A stretch of 64,000 nt of DNA from JAFAMB01 sp963775805 (GCA_963775805.1 CAVZKG010000001.1:2232001-2296000); one strand, 5' to 3'. Counted from the first letter of the stretch, positions 55,270 to 63,880 are shown. Notes: generated by a model from the sequence alone, not told the origin. A program made the numbers and translations.

Positions 55270-56292
55270 TCATTTCGCTTTTCTGCGCGCAGATGGGGCC
55301 TTCCCAGTCGATTCCCGCACAATTAGCTGCCCACCGGCGCGAACATGAGGGTTCGCAATTGGTAGTCCATTTAATTGACGAAACATCAAACGCCAAGCCT
55401 CCACCGCGATCTGATCGATAGGTTGAGCCACGGCGCTTATCGCCGGGCGAAGTAGTTTTAACCACTCGAAGTCGTCAAATGCCAGGAAAGACATTTTATT
55501 CGGAACTTCGATATTACAATCCCGCATGGCAGAAATCGCACCAAGCGTCACCAGGTTATTCGATGTAAAAATCGCGGTAGGCCGTTCCTGTTCGTTCAGC
55601 AATGATTCAATCGAATTGCGCGCCTCCTCGACAGTCATTCCGACGATTCTTACGATTGGCTCAATCTTCCGTTCTCGCATGGCTCGTTTGAACCCATCAA
55701 TACGCTCTTGCGTATTCCAAAGTCGGGGAATGTTCGCGGCAAACACGATGCGCATGTGTCCAAGCGAGAGAAGATATTCGGCGCCTTGATAGGCCGCATC
55801 GAAGTTGTCCGTTGCAACGCTGGGGAAAGGATTTTTGGCCGCGATTCGGTCAGCAATGACGCACGGTATGCCGGAACCAATCTCTGACGTGAGCGCGTCC
55901 GAGCCATCCAGAGATGGGATGAGAATCATACCGTCAACTTGATTCTCCTTGAGCATCCTCGCGCGCTCACAGGATCGATGCGGGTCCTCTCCTGCGGTGA
56001 CGATCATCACTGTATATCCGTTGGCAGAGGCAAGATTCTCCAGCTTTTCGACAAAAGCTGAATAAAAGGTATTCACGATATCGGGAACGACGATCCCAAT
56101 GGTCCGCGTCTGTCGGCTTCTGAGGCTTGCCGCTATTCGATTGCGCCGATACTTCAACCGGTCGGCAGCTGCGATTACGCGCTCGCGCCGATCTGGGGAA
56201 ACGGTCGAATTCCCGTTGAAGACCTTCGAGACGGTACCAAGAGATACCCCGGCCTCAACGGCCACCTCATTCATCGTCGACTTAGCGTGCAT
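55270..56292 (-). CDS. LacI-family repressor of the sugar operon
   Basis: A 340-residue LacI protein. The HTH opens the protein (MNEVAVEAGVSLGTVSKVFN), followed by the hinge (IAASLRSRQTRTIGIVVPDI) and effector domain (RIAAKNPFPSVATDNFDAAY, TAIFTSNNLVTLGAISAMRD). Ligand presumably the imported sugar or its phosphate. Operators with TGAAACGTTTCA symmetry lie directly before its own start and before the importer, indicating autoregulation plus control of the importer. It is transcribed in the same direction as the importer. Confidence 0.9.
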   Translation of the reverse strand: MHAKSTMNEVAVEAGVSLGTVSKVFNGNSTVSPDRRERVIAAADRLKYRRNRIAASLRSRQTRTIGIVVPDIVNTFYSAFVEKLENLASANGYTVMIVTAGEDPHRSCERARMLKENQVDGMILIPSLDGSDALTSEIGSGIPCVIADRIAAKNPFPSVATDNFDAAYQGAEYLLSLGHMRIVFAANIPRLWNTQERIDGFKRAMRERKIEPIVRIVGMTVEEARNSIESLLNEQERPTAIFTSNNLVTLGAISAMRDCNIEVPNKMSFLAFDDFEWLKLLRPAISAVAQPIDQIAVEAWRLMFRQLNGLPIANPHVRAGGQLIVRESTGKAPSARRKAK

Positions 56293-56304
56293 CGCCTGGG
56301 GGAA

Positions 56305-56316
56305 TGAAACGTTTCA
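56305..56316. promoter_or_regulatory. LacI-type operator at the repressor gene
   Basis: TGAAACGTTTCA is a perfect 12-bp palindrome 12 bases upstream of the LacI start, positioned to block its own expression. Confidence 0.75.
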
Positions 56317-56463
56317 ATTTTTGATGCGTGCCATAATTGTACGATCATGTCAAGGATATGCGTAACGCTCGATTTATCACGAAAGATAGCGATCCGGTTA
56401 ACTTCCGAAGCAGAATTACGCTGCTTGACTTTTGCACCAAATCTTCAACAAATCGATTTCACC

Positions 56464-56865
56464 ATGAACAAAAGAGAGTCATTCGGCATCTATCTGAGCC
56501 TCTTTTTGATTTTTGCAGTTGTGGCCGGATTCTCTGGTTGTGCAGGCTCGCAGGTGCAAAATAAGGAATCGCTGTTTTCTGCGGCCGGATTCCAGACGCG
56601 GATCCCGTCGACCCCGAGGCAATTGGATTTGTACAACCGAATGACTCCATACAAGCTCGAACGAAACACGGTCAAGGGCAGCGCGCTCTACACGTACGCC
56701 GACAAACAAAGGGGACTTTTCTATGTCGGCGGGGAACTAGCGTACGAACGCTACAGAATACTTGCGCTCCAACACAAGATTCACCAAGCCGAGATCGAGG
56801 CGGCTTACAGTAATCAGTTATCCCAAGAGCAGAAAGTCTTGGGCATAAACGGACCCGGTTTATGA
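56464..56865 (+). CDS. Lipoprotein of unknown function
   Basis: About 133 residues from ATG 56464. The signal peptide is MNKRESFGIYLSLFLIFAVV with lipobox FSGC at about 25-28. The mature part has FSAAGFQTRIPSTPRQLDLY, NTVKGSALYTYADKQRGLFY and a helical end with AYSNQLSQEQKVLG. I do not recognise a family; relatives with YTYADKQ are small bacterial lipoproteins that may associate with the envelope. A hairpin follows its stop. Confidence 0.75.
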   Translation: MNKRESFGIYLSLFLIFAVVAGFSGCAGSQVQNKESLFSAAGFQTRIPSTPRQLDLYNRMTPYKLERNTVKGSALYTYADKQRGLFYVGGELAYERYRILALQHKIHQAEIEAAYSNQLSQEQKVLGINGPGL

Positions 56866-56870
56866 TACGG

Positions 56871-56898
56871 TCAGCGGAATTTTCATAGATTCCGCTGA
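56871..56898 (+). terminator. Hairpin after the lipoprotein gene
   Basis: TCAGCGGAAT and ATTCCGCTGA pair as a perfect 10-bp stem with an eight-base loop six bases past the stop. It lacks a clear U-run, so termination strength is uncertain. Confidence 0.5.
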
Positions 56899-57023
56899 GC
56901 TCGGGCGGACCGGTCCGAATGGATGCGGTGTCGGAGTGCCGGCGCCGGGGTGTGTCGGCGAATACCGGGGATTGGTATCGTCATTCCGACGATCATGGCT
57001 TGAAGCCCCGCCGCCTAGTTTAA

Positions 57024-57302
57024 TCAGAGCGCTACACCCCGTGTTTCGACATCCACGAAGATATGATCACCGCGCGTTAGCGGCGACTTGCCGTGGGTTC
57101 TTACAATGAAGGCATTCGTCTCGGTCATATTCGTTTCCAAAACTTCAGCCTGTATTCCCGTCGGTCGAACTTGGGCTGATTCCCAGTCGAGCACGTGCTC
57201 ATCGAGCTTTCCTTCGATCAACCATGAGTTCGTCAGATTGTCCGGCTCACTTCCGGGGTCTTCTTCTCGATTATCCAACACCTTCGCTTCGATTCGCTTC
57301 AT
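57024..57302 (-). CDS. Hypothetical small acidic protein
   Basis: About 92 residues from ATG 57302, which has CAGGAGAATC seven bases before it. The sequence is acidic and has regular beta alternation (NLTNSWLIEGKLDEHVLDWE, EVLETNMTETNAFIVRTHG, RGDHIFVDVETRG), suggesting a small barrel. No family recognised. It lies on the minus strand upstream of the tRNA gene. Confidence 0.5.
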   Translation of the reverse strand: MKRIEAKVLDNREEDPGSEPDNLTNSWLIEGKLDEHVLDWESAQVRPTGIQAEVLETNMTETNAFIVRTHGKSPLTRGDHIFVDVETRGVAL

Positions 57303-57472
57303 ACGATTCTCCTGTGGCACTGCGTTCCTAGTTCGGGTCTCGAACGCGTTTTGGATTTACGCTGGGTGTCAGCCGATCTTACGGCTGAATTTGGCCGAGA
57401 CGCATCGAAGGAAAATTTTCACAAATCAGTTGCGCAGACGATAAAACGGGCCACAGTAGCATTCCTACAAAA

Positions 57473-57549
<77 letters not shown>

Positions 57550-57567
57550 CTTCTTACGGTTGCCTCA

Positions 57568-57825
57568 ATGGCATGGGTCTACGTCATTCAAAATGTCGAG
57601 GGCCGCTTCTACATCGGAATGACAACAGATTTGCCACAGCGGCTTATTGACCACAACATTGGCGTTTCGAAATGGACGAGGTATCGAGGACCGTGCAAAC
57701 TGGTTTGGAGGAAAGCTTGTTCGAGCGTTGGTGAAGCCCGCGAACTCGAAAACAAGCTCAAGCGCCAGGGCCGCGGCAGCGGCTTCTACAGAATGATCGG
57801 CTTAACGCCCCCGTCAGGCTCATAA
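57568..57825 (+). CDS. GIY-YIG small nuclease, copy 1
   Basis: An 85-residue single-domain GIY-YIG protein (VYVIQNVEGRFYIGMTTDLP, with the catalytic Arg in QRLIDHN and Glu in GEARELENKLKRQ). ATG begins 18 bases past the tRNA. The last codons (SGS) and the TAA are copied from the tRNA-fMet anticodon arm (GTCAGGCTCATAA), so the gene is fused at its end to a tRNA piece. By hand alignment, 64 of 85 residues match the next copy. Such proteins act alone as structure-specific or site-specific nucleases in other contexts; here the tRNA linkage suggests mobility. Confidence 0.85.
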   Translation: MAWVYVIQNVEGRFYIGMTTDLPQRLIDHNIGVSKWTRYRGPCKLVWRKACSSVGEARELENKLKRQGRGSGFYRMIGLTPPSGS

Positions 57826-57870
57826 TCCGGCAACTGCCGGACCGGGGGTTCAAATCCCGCTCCCCACAAT
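57813..57870 (+). pseudogene. tRNA-fMet 3'-half remnant 1 with new hairpin
   Basis: GTCAGGCTCATAA from the anticodon arm is followed by TCCGGCA-AC-TGCCGGA, a hairpin absent from the tRNA, then GGGGGTTCAAATCCCGCTCC, a T-arm. The acceptor end is ragged and there is no D-arm. It ends copy 1 and starts the next unit. Confidence 0.8.
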
Positions 57871-57892
57871 TACCTTCTTGGGGTTGCCCGCA

Positions 57893-58150
57893 ATGGCATC
57901 GGTGTACGTCATTCAAAATTCGGCAGGACGTTTCTATGTTGGGATGACGACTGACCTGGAACAAAGATTGAAAGACCACAACGAAGGGATTTCCAAATGG
58001 ACGAAGTATCGTGGTCATTGGAAACTGGTATGGTCGCAAGTGTGTCCAACGATCGGCGAAGCCCGCAAACTTGAAAACAAACTTAAACGTCAGGGCCGCG
58101 GCGTTGTTTTCTATCGCATAATCGGCTTAACCCCTCCGTCAGGCTCATAA
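57893..58150 (+). CDS. GIY-YIG small nuclease, copy 2
   Basis: An 85-residue GIY-YIG protein, second of a tandem pair with a repeat period of 325 bases. VYVIQNSAGRFYVGMTTDLE, Arg in EQRLKDHN and Glu in GEARKLENKLKRQ are kept, so both copies look active. It ends LTPPSGS with the TAA again supplied by a tRNA anticodon-arm remnant. ATG 57893 is preferred over the TTG-type extension, which reads MGLPA from the remnant. The divergence between the copies (21 of 85 residues) is larger than in the flanking tRNA piece. Confidence 0.85.
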   Translation: MASVYVIQNSAGRFYVGMTTDLEQRLKDHNEGISKWTKYRGHWKLVWSQVCPTIGEARKLENKLKRQGRGVVFYRIIGLTPPSGS

Positions 58151-58176
58151 TCCGGCAGCCGCCGGACCGCTGTTCT
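58138..58176 (+). pseudogene. tRNA-fMet 3'-half remnant 2
   Basis: GTCAGGCTCATAA is followed by TCCGGCA-GC-CGCCGGA, matching remnant 1, then CCGCTG before the match is lost. The T-arm is gone, so this copy is the most eroded. The 3' end overlaps the end of a minus-strand hypothetical gene. Confidence 0.7.
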
Positions 58177-58477
58177 TGAGTCTCGAGTCTTTGAAATTGC
58201 GGAGAGACTCGCGGAGATAGATGAGTTCCGCGATCTCGAGATGAATTTGGTCCAGATATTCTGCACCGCGCGACTTTATCAAGTCATCGATCTGACTCCG
58301 CTCAAGCGCATCTGGATAGCACCGCAGTAGGTCGATGTATTTCAAGACCCGAGATTCGCGGAATTTAATCCCCTGGGACTCACCCCATGTGACGAATTCG
58401 GATAATCGGGTTTCAAGACCGCTGATGAAGCTGATAGGGAACGGCATTTCTGAGGTTCTAATTTGTGCCGATCTCAT
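58145..58477 (-). CDS. Hypothetical helical protein at the tRNA array
   Basis: A 110-residue protein with a helical middle (SRVLKYIDLLRCYPDALERS, QIDDLIKSRGAEYLDQIHLE, AELIYLRESLRNF). CAGGAG lies ten bases before the ATG at 58477. The last 10-12 residues are translated from the tRNA remnant (NSGPAAAGL), so its natural end was probably replaced by the insertion. I recognise no family. It is divergent from the next gene with overlapping starts. Confidence 0.5.
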   Translation of the reverse strand: MRSAQIRTSEMPFPISFISGLETRLSEFVTWGESQGIKFRESRVLKYIDLLRCYPDALERSQIDDLIKSRGAEYLDQIHLEIAELIYLRESLRNFKDSRLKNSGPAAAGL

Positions 58478-58516
58478 TGCGACACAACTCCTGGAGCTGT
58501 AGGTTCGCCGAGTTTT

Positions 58517-59368
58517 ATGGGCATAGCCTCTCAGAATCTCGAGCCAGGCGGGTTAGACGAGTGGACGGCGGCTTTGTCCGTAGCCGCAATGAATGTCAGC
58601 AACACGATTCTGCACGGCAAGAAAATCAGGACCCGAGACATGGCCCTGCGGTCGGCTTCCGGTGTGATTTGGAACCTGCTGCGCACGATGGAATACCCGT
58701 GGGACCAAGGGCTGCTACCTGAGCTCGCGGGGCTTGCCCGGCAACTTACGGAATTTCTGGATCATATTGTTCTGAATGCCGAACCAGAAGATCCACGCCT
58801 TCGAGTGTTACAGGCGCTGGCGGAGAGCGCAGTGACTTGGCCGATCCTGGCGCGACCAGGCGATGAAAAGCTTAGCGCTTTGAAGATTGAGAAACTCAAG
58901 GTTGGCAGCAAGTCATCTTTCGCTTCCTCGGCAGGTTCGGGGCGTCGATCGAGCCTAGGAACGGCGCGCAACAGATTGGCGCTTAGGCTGGTCACCCGGA
59001 TTCAGAATCGCACCGAATGTATTTTGTTGGTTAGGAGAAACGGGGCGCCTGCCCAGCGGTGTAGCCCCCAGGAAGCGCGAGAACATCTTCGCATTATCGA
59101 ACCTGGTGTTGTGAAAAAAGAGCAAACGCGGGTTTTGAAACTTCTGCGGGAAGCTAGAGACCACCCCTTCTCAGCCGATAATCTGAAGATCTGGAATCGC
59201 CTGGTGACGGAGTTCGTTTTGATTATCGATCCTGAACTCAAGCTGTTGCCCGAACTGAAGCAGGTTAAATCCGCTAAGGGTGGGAAATATATCAAGACCA
59301 AGGAAGCGATTTACCGCACCGAACTGGAGAAATTCTTTCACCCAGCTCTCAAAAACCTCTTAGCATAA
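58517..59368 (+). CDS. Hypothetical protein between tRNA remnants
   Basis: A protein of about 283 residues that I do not recognise. It has a helical N-terminal part (NTILHGKKIRTRDMALRSA, ELAGLARQLTEFLDHIVLNA), a Ser/Gly/Arg linker (KSSFASSAGSGRRSSLGTAR) and a C-terminal helical, basic end (KYIKTKEAIYRTELEKFFHP). No catalytic motif is visible. ATG 58517 is used; 18 further residues are open upstream. It is cargo-like in position, between remnants 2 and 3 of the tRNA. Confidence 0.6.
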   Translation: MGIASQNLEPGGLDEWTAALSVAAMNVSNTILHGKKIRTRDMALRSASGVIWNLLRTMEYPWDQGLLPELAGLARQLTEFLDHIVLNAEPEDPRLRVLQALAESAVTWPILARPGDEKLSALKIEKLKVGSKSSFASSAGSGRRSSLGTARNRLALRLVTRIQNRTECILLVRRNGAPAQRCSPQEAREHLRIIEPGVVKKEQTRVLKLLREARDHPFSADNLKIWNRLVTEFVLIIDPELKLLPELKQVKSAKGGKYIKTKEAIYRTELEKFFHPALKNLLA

Positions 59369-59838
59369 ACTCGCGTAGTTATCTGCCAGAGCTGTTACCT
59401 AGTATAGCTGACTTTTCTAGGTAACTCTTTTTATGGATGTTGGATCCTAGATGCTTTACAGTCGTCGTCGTGATTCCAACGAAAACAAAACTTAAGAATC
59501 GTGATAGGGTCCCAGATTCACGGGCGGCTGATATCGCAGGGCGACAGAGAGGAAAAAAAGAGAGCCTTGGATCGGTGCTGAATACAGCCACTGTTTTCGT
59601 TAAACAACTTCGGAGGCTACTGCAGGAGTTGCGCAGATCCACAAAGGCCCTTAGTCAGCTGCTGATTGCCGTTCTTCTCATGTTTCAGTTCTGCAAAGAA
59701 CAGCAGAGCTCCGACAGAGCGATCCTTCGCGGCTCCGGAACGAGAAACTCCTACGAAGCGGCATCATCGATGTATCCGCACTAACCCCCGGTCGCCTTAG
59801 TTTATAAGTCATTTAGTTTCCTCTGTTCACGTTAGCAT
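59369..59838. other. Intergenic stretch, no clear gene
   Basis: These 470 bases contain one 115-codon open frame (59437-59784, plus) with a hydrophobic patch but without conserved features or ribosome-binding site. I see no inverted repeat or tRNA trace. Confidence 0.4.
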
Positions 59839-60369
59839 ATGAACCAAGGTGAATTAGAGCTCTGGTTATCAGTTAAGAACAGCGAGTATCGAAGCAGAGA
59901 TGTTGCTCCAAAGACTCGCCCATTCTTGGCTCTAAGCGACTTGTCCGTTGAACTCCAATCCTCCATCCTCTTCAATTCACCGCTGGCGAACTCGGTGTGT
60001 GATTGGTTTGAGGAAAACACAAAGGCCGATGCGCATTGGATCGGACCTTTGTTTGCAGGCGTCTATTTCTATGATGCCTCCTTCTGGAAACTGACGATTC
60101 CTCTGGTTTACGGCAGCACAAAGATCAATGCGCTAGATCTGCTCGCGGATTTGCCTCCAGAAATGAAGATGGGTTTTAAGCAAGACAATCGGGAGCTGTG
60201 GGAATACGCAATGTGCGCCGCAGATACAACCGACTACGCTTTCGGTTTTGAGCAGGTCTTAACCCGCAAGGTCGAATCCGAATTGGTTCTGCAGCTGCTG
60301 CACCCGTCCGCAATGTTCATGACTCTGTACAGGGACTCGACGTCTTACGATCAGGCGTTTCGACCGTAA
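59839..60369 (+). CDS. Hypothetical protein, possible cargo gene
   Basis: A 176-residue soluble protein, Trp/Phe/Leu rich with acidic patches (LANSVCDWFEENTKADAHWI, WKLTIPLVYGSTKINALDLL, KQDNRELWEYAMCAADTTDY). No family recognised. Length and composition would fit a small immunity or regulator protein, though nothing supports that directly. It ends 50 bases before tRNA remnant 3. Confidence 0.55.
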   Translation: MNQGELELWLSVKNSEYRSRDVAPKTRPFLALSDLSVELQSSILFNSPLANSVCDWFEENTKADAHWIGPLFAGVYFYDASFWKLTIPLVYGSTKINALDLLADLPPEMKMGFKQDNRELWEYAMCAADTTDYAFGFEQVLTRKVESELVLQLLHPSAMFMTLYRDSTSYDQAFRP

Positions 60370-60418
60370 TGGCACGCACTGTCGTCATGAGGGATTATTT
60401 CGCGGACCACAATGCGGC

Positions 60419-60468
60419 CTGCCGGACCGCGAGTTCAAATTCCGCCCCCGCAACCACTTTTGGTTGTC
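60419..60468 (+). pseudogene. tRNA-fMet 3'-half remnant 3
   Basis: TGCCGGA then CCGCGAGTTCAAATTCCGCC, followed by CCCGCAACCACTTTTGGTTG, matches the second hairpin arm and T-arm of remnant 1, and the acceptor end plus downstream GGTTG arm that follows the true tRNA. Here the encoded CCA is kept. It has no GIY-YIG gene. Confidence 0.7.
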
Positions 60469-60534
60469 ATCCAGATGGTTTTGTCTGCTCGTAATACCCT
60501 GGGCGGCTTCCATTCGCTGCGCGACCGCGGAAGT

Positions 60535-61371
60535 TTAAAAGCGGAACCTGACCGGTCCTTGTTGGCTTCCGTTCGAGATGACCACTTCAAACTGCTTCGG
60601 ATCTTCGTTTGGGTGCACCTCTATGATCCGGAAATTGTCCTTGTTGGGCGCAGAGGTGATCTTCTGAACGTCGTTCGTCTCGGTATTTTGGACATAGATC
60701 ACTTCCTTTCCTGCGTCATCAAGCCAGCTGACCAGAACAAGGTTGCCAAAAACCCCGGCCCGCGCTTGTGGTGTAGTCTGAGCGCCTTTTGCAGCCGTTT
60801 GAGCAGGTTGCGGAACTGGCGGGGAGACCAAAGTCTTTGGATCGTTTCGCGGTCCGACTTTCTCGTTCGGATCCTGCATGACTGTTCTCTGCTGCCATGC
60901 TGCGTCGTTCGATCCGTAGCTGCTACCGACGTATGCAGGATTGGTGTTTGAATCCGTGGGCCGGGAGTTGCCTGTGTTGATGATGACGACAATCGGGGCA
61001 TGGTCGACCACGGAACCGGAGGATTCCAGTTGCACAGGCGCGGCCGAATTGTCTGAATATTGGTACTCCTCATCCGGGCCGTAATCCAAATAAGAGTAAT
61101 CGTAAGGATAACAGTAAGCAGGCCAGACAACCTGTGGAAAAAAGACACGCCGGTCACGATGAAAGAAACCGCGGGTTTGATCGGATGCAAAGCCAGGACG
61201 AAGCGCGAAGTTACGGCGAATTCCGAGTCCCGGCCGGAACGCCGTGCCGGCACTGCGCGCGACGAAGCCACGACGAAAAGTGGCGCCGTGGAATCCGCCG
61301 CCGAGAGGGGCCGCGTGAGACGTGGCGGATAGCGTCAAAAACACGCTCGCTATGAACAAAGGCATTTTCAC
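60535..61371 (-). CDS. Secreted protein of unknown function
   Basis: About 278 residues. The start is placed at GTG 61371, giving VKMPLFIASVFLTLSATSHA as signal peptide; TTG 61398 and ATG 61365 are alternatives. The mature part begins with Gly/Arg/Phe-rich sequence (FHGATFRRGFVARSAGTAFR), a Tyr-rich patch (YCYPYDYSYLDYGPDEEYQY), then a Pro/Gln linker and a C-terminal beta domain (FGNLVLVSWLDDAGKEVIYV, NFRIIEVHPNEDPKQFEVVI). No family recognised; it could be an envelope or exported structural protein. Confidence 0.65.
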   Translation of the reverse strand: MKMPLFIASVFLTLSATSHAAPLGGGFHGATFRRGFVARSAGTAFRPGLGIRRNFALRPGFASDQTRGFFHRDRRVFFPQVVWPAYCYPYDYSYLDYGPDEEYQYSDNSAAPVQLESSGSVVDHAPIVVIINTGNSRPTDSNTNPAYVGSSYGSNDAAWQQRTVMQDPNEKVGPRNDPKTLVSPPVPQPAQTAAKGAQTTPQARAGVFGNLVLVSWLDDAGKEVIYVQNTETNDVQKITSAPNKDNFRIIEVHPNEDPKQFEVVISNGSQQGPVRFRF

Positions 61372-61536
61372 TCGATTGACCCGCCCTCTCAGCGACAATC
61401 TTTGCGGAGTATCACTACCTCACAAAACATCGTCACGCATTCGGGATTGTCAACAATCGTGGAGCAATGGATGACGAAGAAACCGACAGCCCGCCAAGTG
61501 AAAGCTAGAATTAAAAAAGCGCACACACCCGTTTAT

Positions 61537-62853
61537 TCAAACAAATCCCCTCTCGGCCACCAACAGGTCGATGACTAAGGCGGTCCAACCAAAATCGATG
61601 GCCCCGTACCCCTCTGCAGTGTATGGGTTAAAGCACTCGCGCATGCCACCGCGTTTGATCATCTCGACGGTGCGGTGTGCCAATTCACTGGCAATATCCT
61701 CGTAGCCATGCTGACGCAAGCCCCAGTAAAGATACCAGTTCATATTGACCCAGCTCGGGCCCCGAAAAATCGCCCTGGTTTCAAATCCGGGATCAAAGCT
61801 CGGTTCATTTCCCGCCACGCTTGGAATGGGAAAAGGTAGCCAAAACTCGGATTCGTTGAGCAGATGTCGATTCATCATCTTGCGAACAATATTTGTATCC
61901 AGATCTTTCAAAATCAGCGGGAAAAGACAGCTGCTCGTCAATGTCTCTTGGGGACGTTCGTCCAAACCGTTAAGATCCCAAAAGGCGCCGCTCTCTTGGT
62001 CCCAGCACTTGCTGATAAGGGCTTCGGTGACGCGTGCCGAACGTAGTTCGAACTCAGCAGCTTTTGCTTCTGAACACTGAGCAACTCGACAAAGCCGGGC
62101 AAGACTTTGCAGCCCGTCAGCGTAAATCGAGTTGAACATGACATCCTCCCAGTTGAACGCATCAAGGCGGAGAAGTCTTCCGACATCTGTTCGATAATCT
62201 CGATAAATGGTGAATAGCCGGTCCATCGCGGACAGCCACGTATCGTAAACGGTGTTTGGATGCCGATAATCGATTCCAAGTGCGCCATCAAATTTTGAGC
62301 TGACATCGAGGCCGGATTCGTCCGGTTGAATAATCGCTAAAAGAAAATCGCCATCCGGGTCACGGTTAGCGTGTAACCAATCGAAGAAACGTACTGTCGG
62401 TTCCAGTACATCAGTCAACCAAACCAGGTCGCCGGTCTTCTCGAAAACACGTTCGATCGCTCGTGCAATTACCGGCGGTTGCGTGGTGGCCGTGAAGTAC
62501 GGATGAGCCATCGTAATTTTAAACTCAGCTCCTGCAGCCCTTTGATGCTGTTGCTGCCAAAGAACGATATGCGGGATAAAACCGTCTGGCCGAGCTGCCT
62601 GCAGCATGCACCGCAGCTCCTGCTTGGCGAACTCCTGGTTCAAGTGCAACAGCGCGATCGCATGAAACGCACTATCCCAGAACCACTGGAAAGGGTAGGT
62701 GCTCAGCGATGGGCAAACAAAGCTGAACTGCTTGCCCTCCCATTGCGATATCCCTTCCTGGCGATTAGTTGATAATACGCGCTTTGCCTCTGAGATGAGA
62801 AAGTCGTCTTCCGGCAGACTCTTATCAACGGCCCTTCGCTTATTAGAGCGCAT
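61537..62853 (-). CDS. GH63-type glycosidase (mannosylglycerate/glucosylglycerate-like)
   Basis: A 438-residue (alpha/alpha)6-barrel glycosidase of the GH63/mannosylglycerate hydrolase-like family. PFQWFWDSAFHAIALLHL carries the catalytic Asp (about 60), QPDESGLD and FNWEDVMFNSIYADGLQSL shape the pocket, RAIFRGPSWVNMNWYLYWGL is conserved, and ECFNPYTAEGYGAIDFGWTA carries the catalytic Glu. Relatives hydrolyse glucosylglycerate or mannosylglycerate. No signal peptide, so intracellular. Confidence 0.8.
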   Translation of the reverse strand: MRSNKRRAVDKSLPEDDFLISEAKRVLSTNRQEGISQWEGKQFSFVCPSLSTYPFQWFWDSAFHAIALLHLNQEFAKQELRCMLQAARPDGFIPHIVLWQQQHQRAAGAEFKITMAHPYFTATTQPPVIARAIERVFEKTGDLVWLTDVLEPTVRFFDWLHANRDPDGDFLLAIIQPDESGLDVSSKFDGALGIDYRHPNTVYDTWLSAMDRLFTIYRDYRTDVGRLLRLDAFNWEDVMFNSIYADGLQSLARLCRVAQCSEAKAAEFELRSARVTEALISKCWDQESGAFWDLNGLDERPQETLTSSCLFPLILKDLDTNIVRKMMNRHLLNESEFWLPFPIPSVAGNEPSFDPGFETRAIFRGPSWVNMNWYLYWGLRQHGYEDIASELAHRTVEMIKRGGMRECFNPYTAEGYGAIDFGWTALVIDLLVAERGFV

Positions 62854-63008
62854 ATTGACCCCGATACTGACCGTACCACAATGAAATGCCAGAGAATTGG
62901 CCGCGTGCGGCTCTCGAAAAATTCATCGCAATGCGAAAGCCTGAATGGCTCAAAGATCCAGGACCAAGGGGAACCCCCCAGATTCTGTTTTCGATCACTA
63001 GTATGAAG

Positions 63009-63059
63009 ATCCGGCAACTGCCGGACCACGGTTTCAAATCCACGCCACCATTGGGGTGC
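63009..63059 (+). pseudogene. tRNA-fMet 3'-half remnant 4
   Basis: ATCCGGCA-AC-TGCCGGACCACGG, then TTTCAAATCCACGCCACCA, matches the hairpin and T-arm of remnant 1, with decayed T-stem. A TATGAAG precedes the hairpin, in place of CTCATAA. No GIY-YIG gene is attached. It bounds the GH63 gene from the right end of the window. Confidence 0.7.
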
Positions 63060-63123
63060 AAATCCTGAAAATAAAACTCAACCCCGATGTCTTTTATCCC
63101 GCTGATGGCCCGTGCCCATCCCG

Positions 63124-63594
63124 CTACGCGAAATCGATTATTTCGGCCCCGCCAAAGCGTGCGCCATGCCTGGCTTTTCCTTGTCCACTTTTCGCGCGGA
63201 TCGACTTTCCGGCAGAAGATGGCAAAATGATCTCTTCGCGTCGATAGAGCCGTATAGCAACCCTTTCGATCAGATTCCGCTCTCCTCGATTGATCGTAGG
63301 GCCCATACCGGAAGATCCAATTACATCGCGATAGTAACTCCCGCACAACTCTCGGAATTCGTCATAATTCCAGGGCCCACTGTATCCAATAGCATTTCCG
63401 ACTTCTAATGGTTGGCTCTGAAAATCCGTTCCGCTTAGCTGACGCACCTCCACTTTTAGACGCCTCGAGCGCTCATCGCCAATTTTAAGGTCAAACTCAA
63501 TGAGCGAGTCGATATGGCTTTCGTCTGGTGCGAAAGTCGAAATCCTTTTCAAGTTTATCCGGATGCACCTGAATTTGATTGTTCCAGTGGGCAT
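63124..63594 (-). CDS. Hypothetical protein
   Basis: About 156 residues from ATG 63594 (176 from a TTG at 63654). It has beta alternation in the N-terminal half (TIKFRCIRINLKRISTFAPD, RRLKVEVRQLSGTDFQSQ), a helical middle (WNYDEFRELCGSYYRDVIGS) and a basic end (KSIRAKSGQGKARHGAR). No family recognised. The beginning resembles a small type VI-like or regulatory beta fold only in outline. Confidence 0.5.
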   Translation of the reverse strand: MPTGTIKFRCIRINLKRISTFAPDESHIDSLIEFDLKIGDERSRRLKVEVRQLSGTDFQSQPLEVGNAIGYSGPWNYDEFRELCGSYYRDVIGSSGMGPTINRGERNLIERVAIRLYRREEIILPSSAGKSIRAKSGQGKARHGARFGGAEIIDFA

Positions 63595-63880
63595 TTCGAT
63601 TTTCGAGGGTCTTAGCGTTGAATTTCCGGCTCTGTGATGAATTTCAAATTCCAAAGCTTTAGTAAAGTCTGATTTTCTTCGGGCTCCAGAAAAACGCTAC
63701 ATAATTACGCGCCATATCATCTCGAGCCACGCCGATAAGTCGAGCGAAACTAATAGTTAGTTTTTTTACAGGCATTGTAAGAGGCAATAGACGACGTATA
63801 CGTCTTATTTGACTTATATGTACGGTGAGGGTGCAAAGACTCTCGCGAACACGGCGCACGGACGCGCACTGCAACGGCAT

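Noticed and set aside
57813..57870. A second functional tRNA gene
   Set aside because: There is no D-arm or 5' acceptor half, and a foreign hairpin replaces the variable region; it cannot fold as a tRNA.
59437..59784. 115-codon plus-strand frame
   Set aside because: A hydrophobic patch suggested a small membrane protein, but composition is irregular and there is no start signal or similarity.
62843..63346. 167-codon minus-strand frame
   Set aside because: It runs through tRNA remnant 4 and overlaps the better hypothetical frame at 63124-63594.
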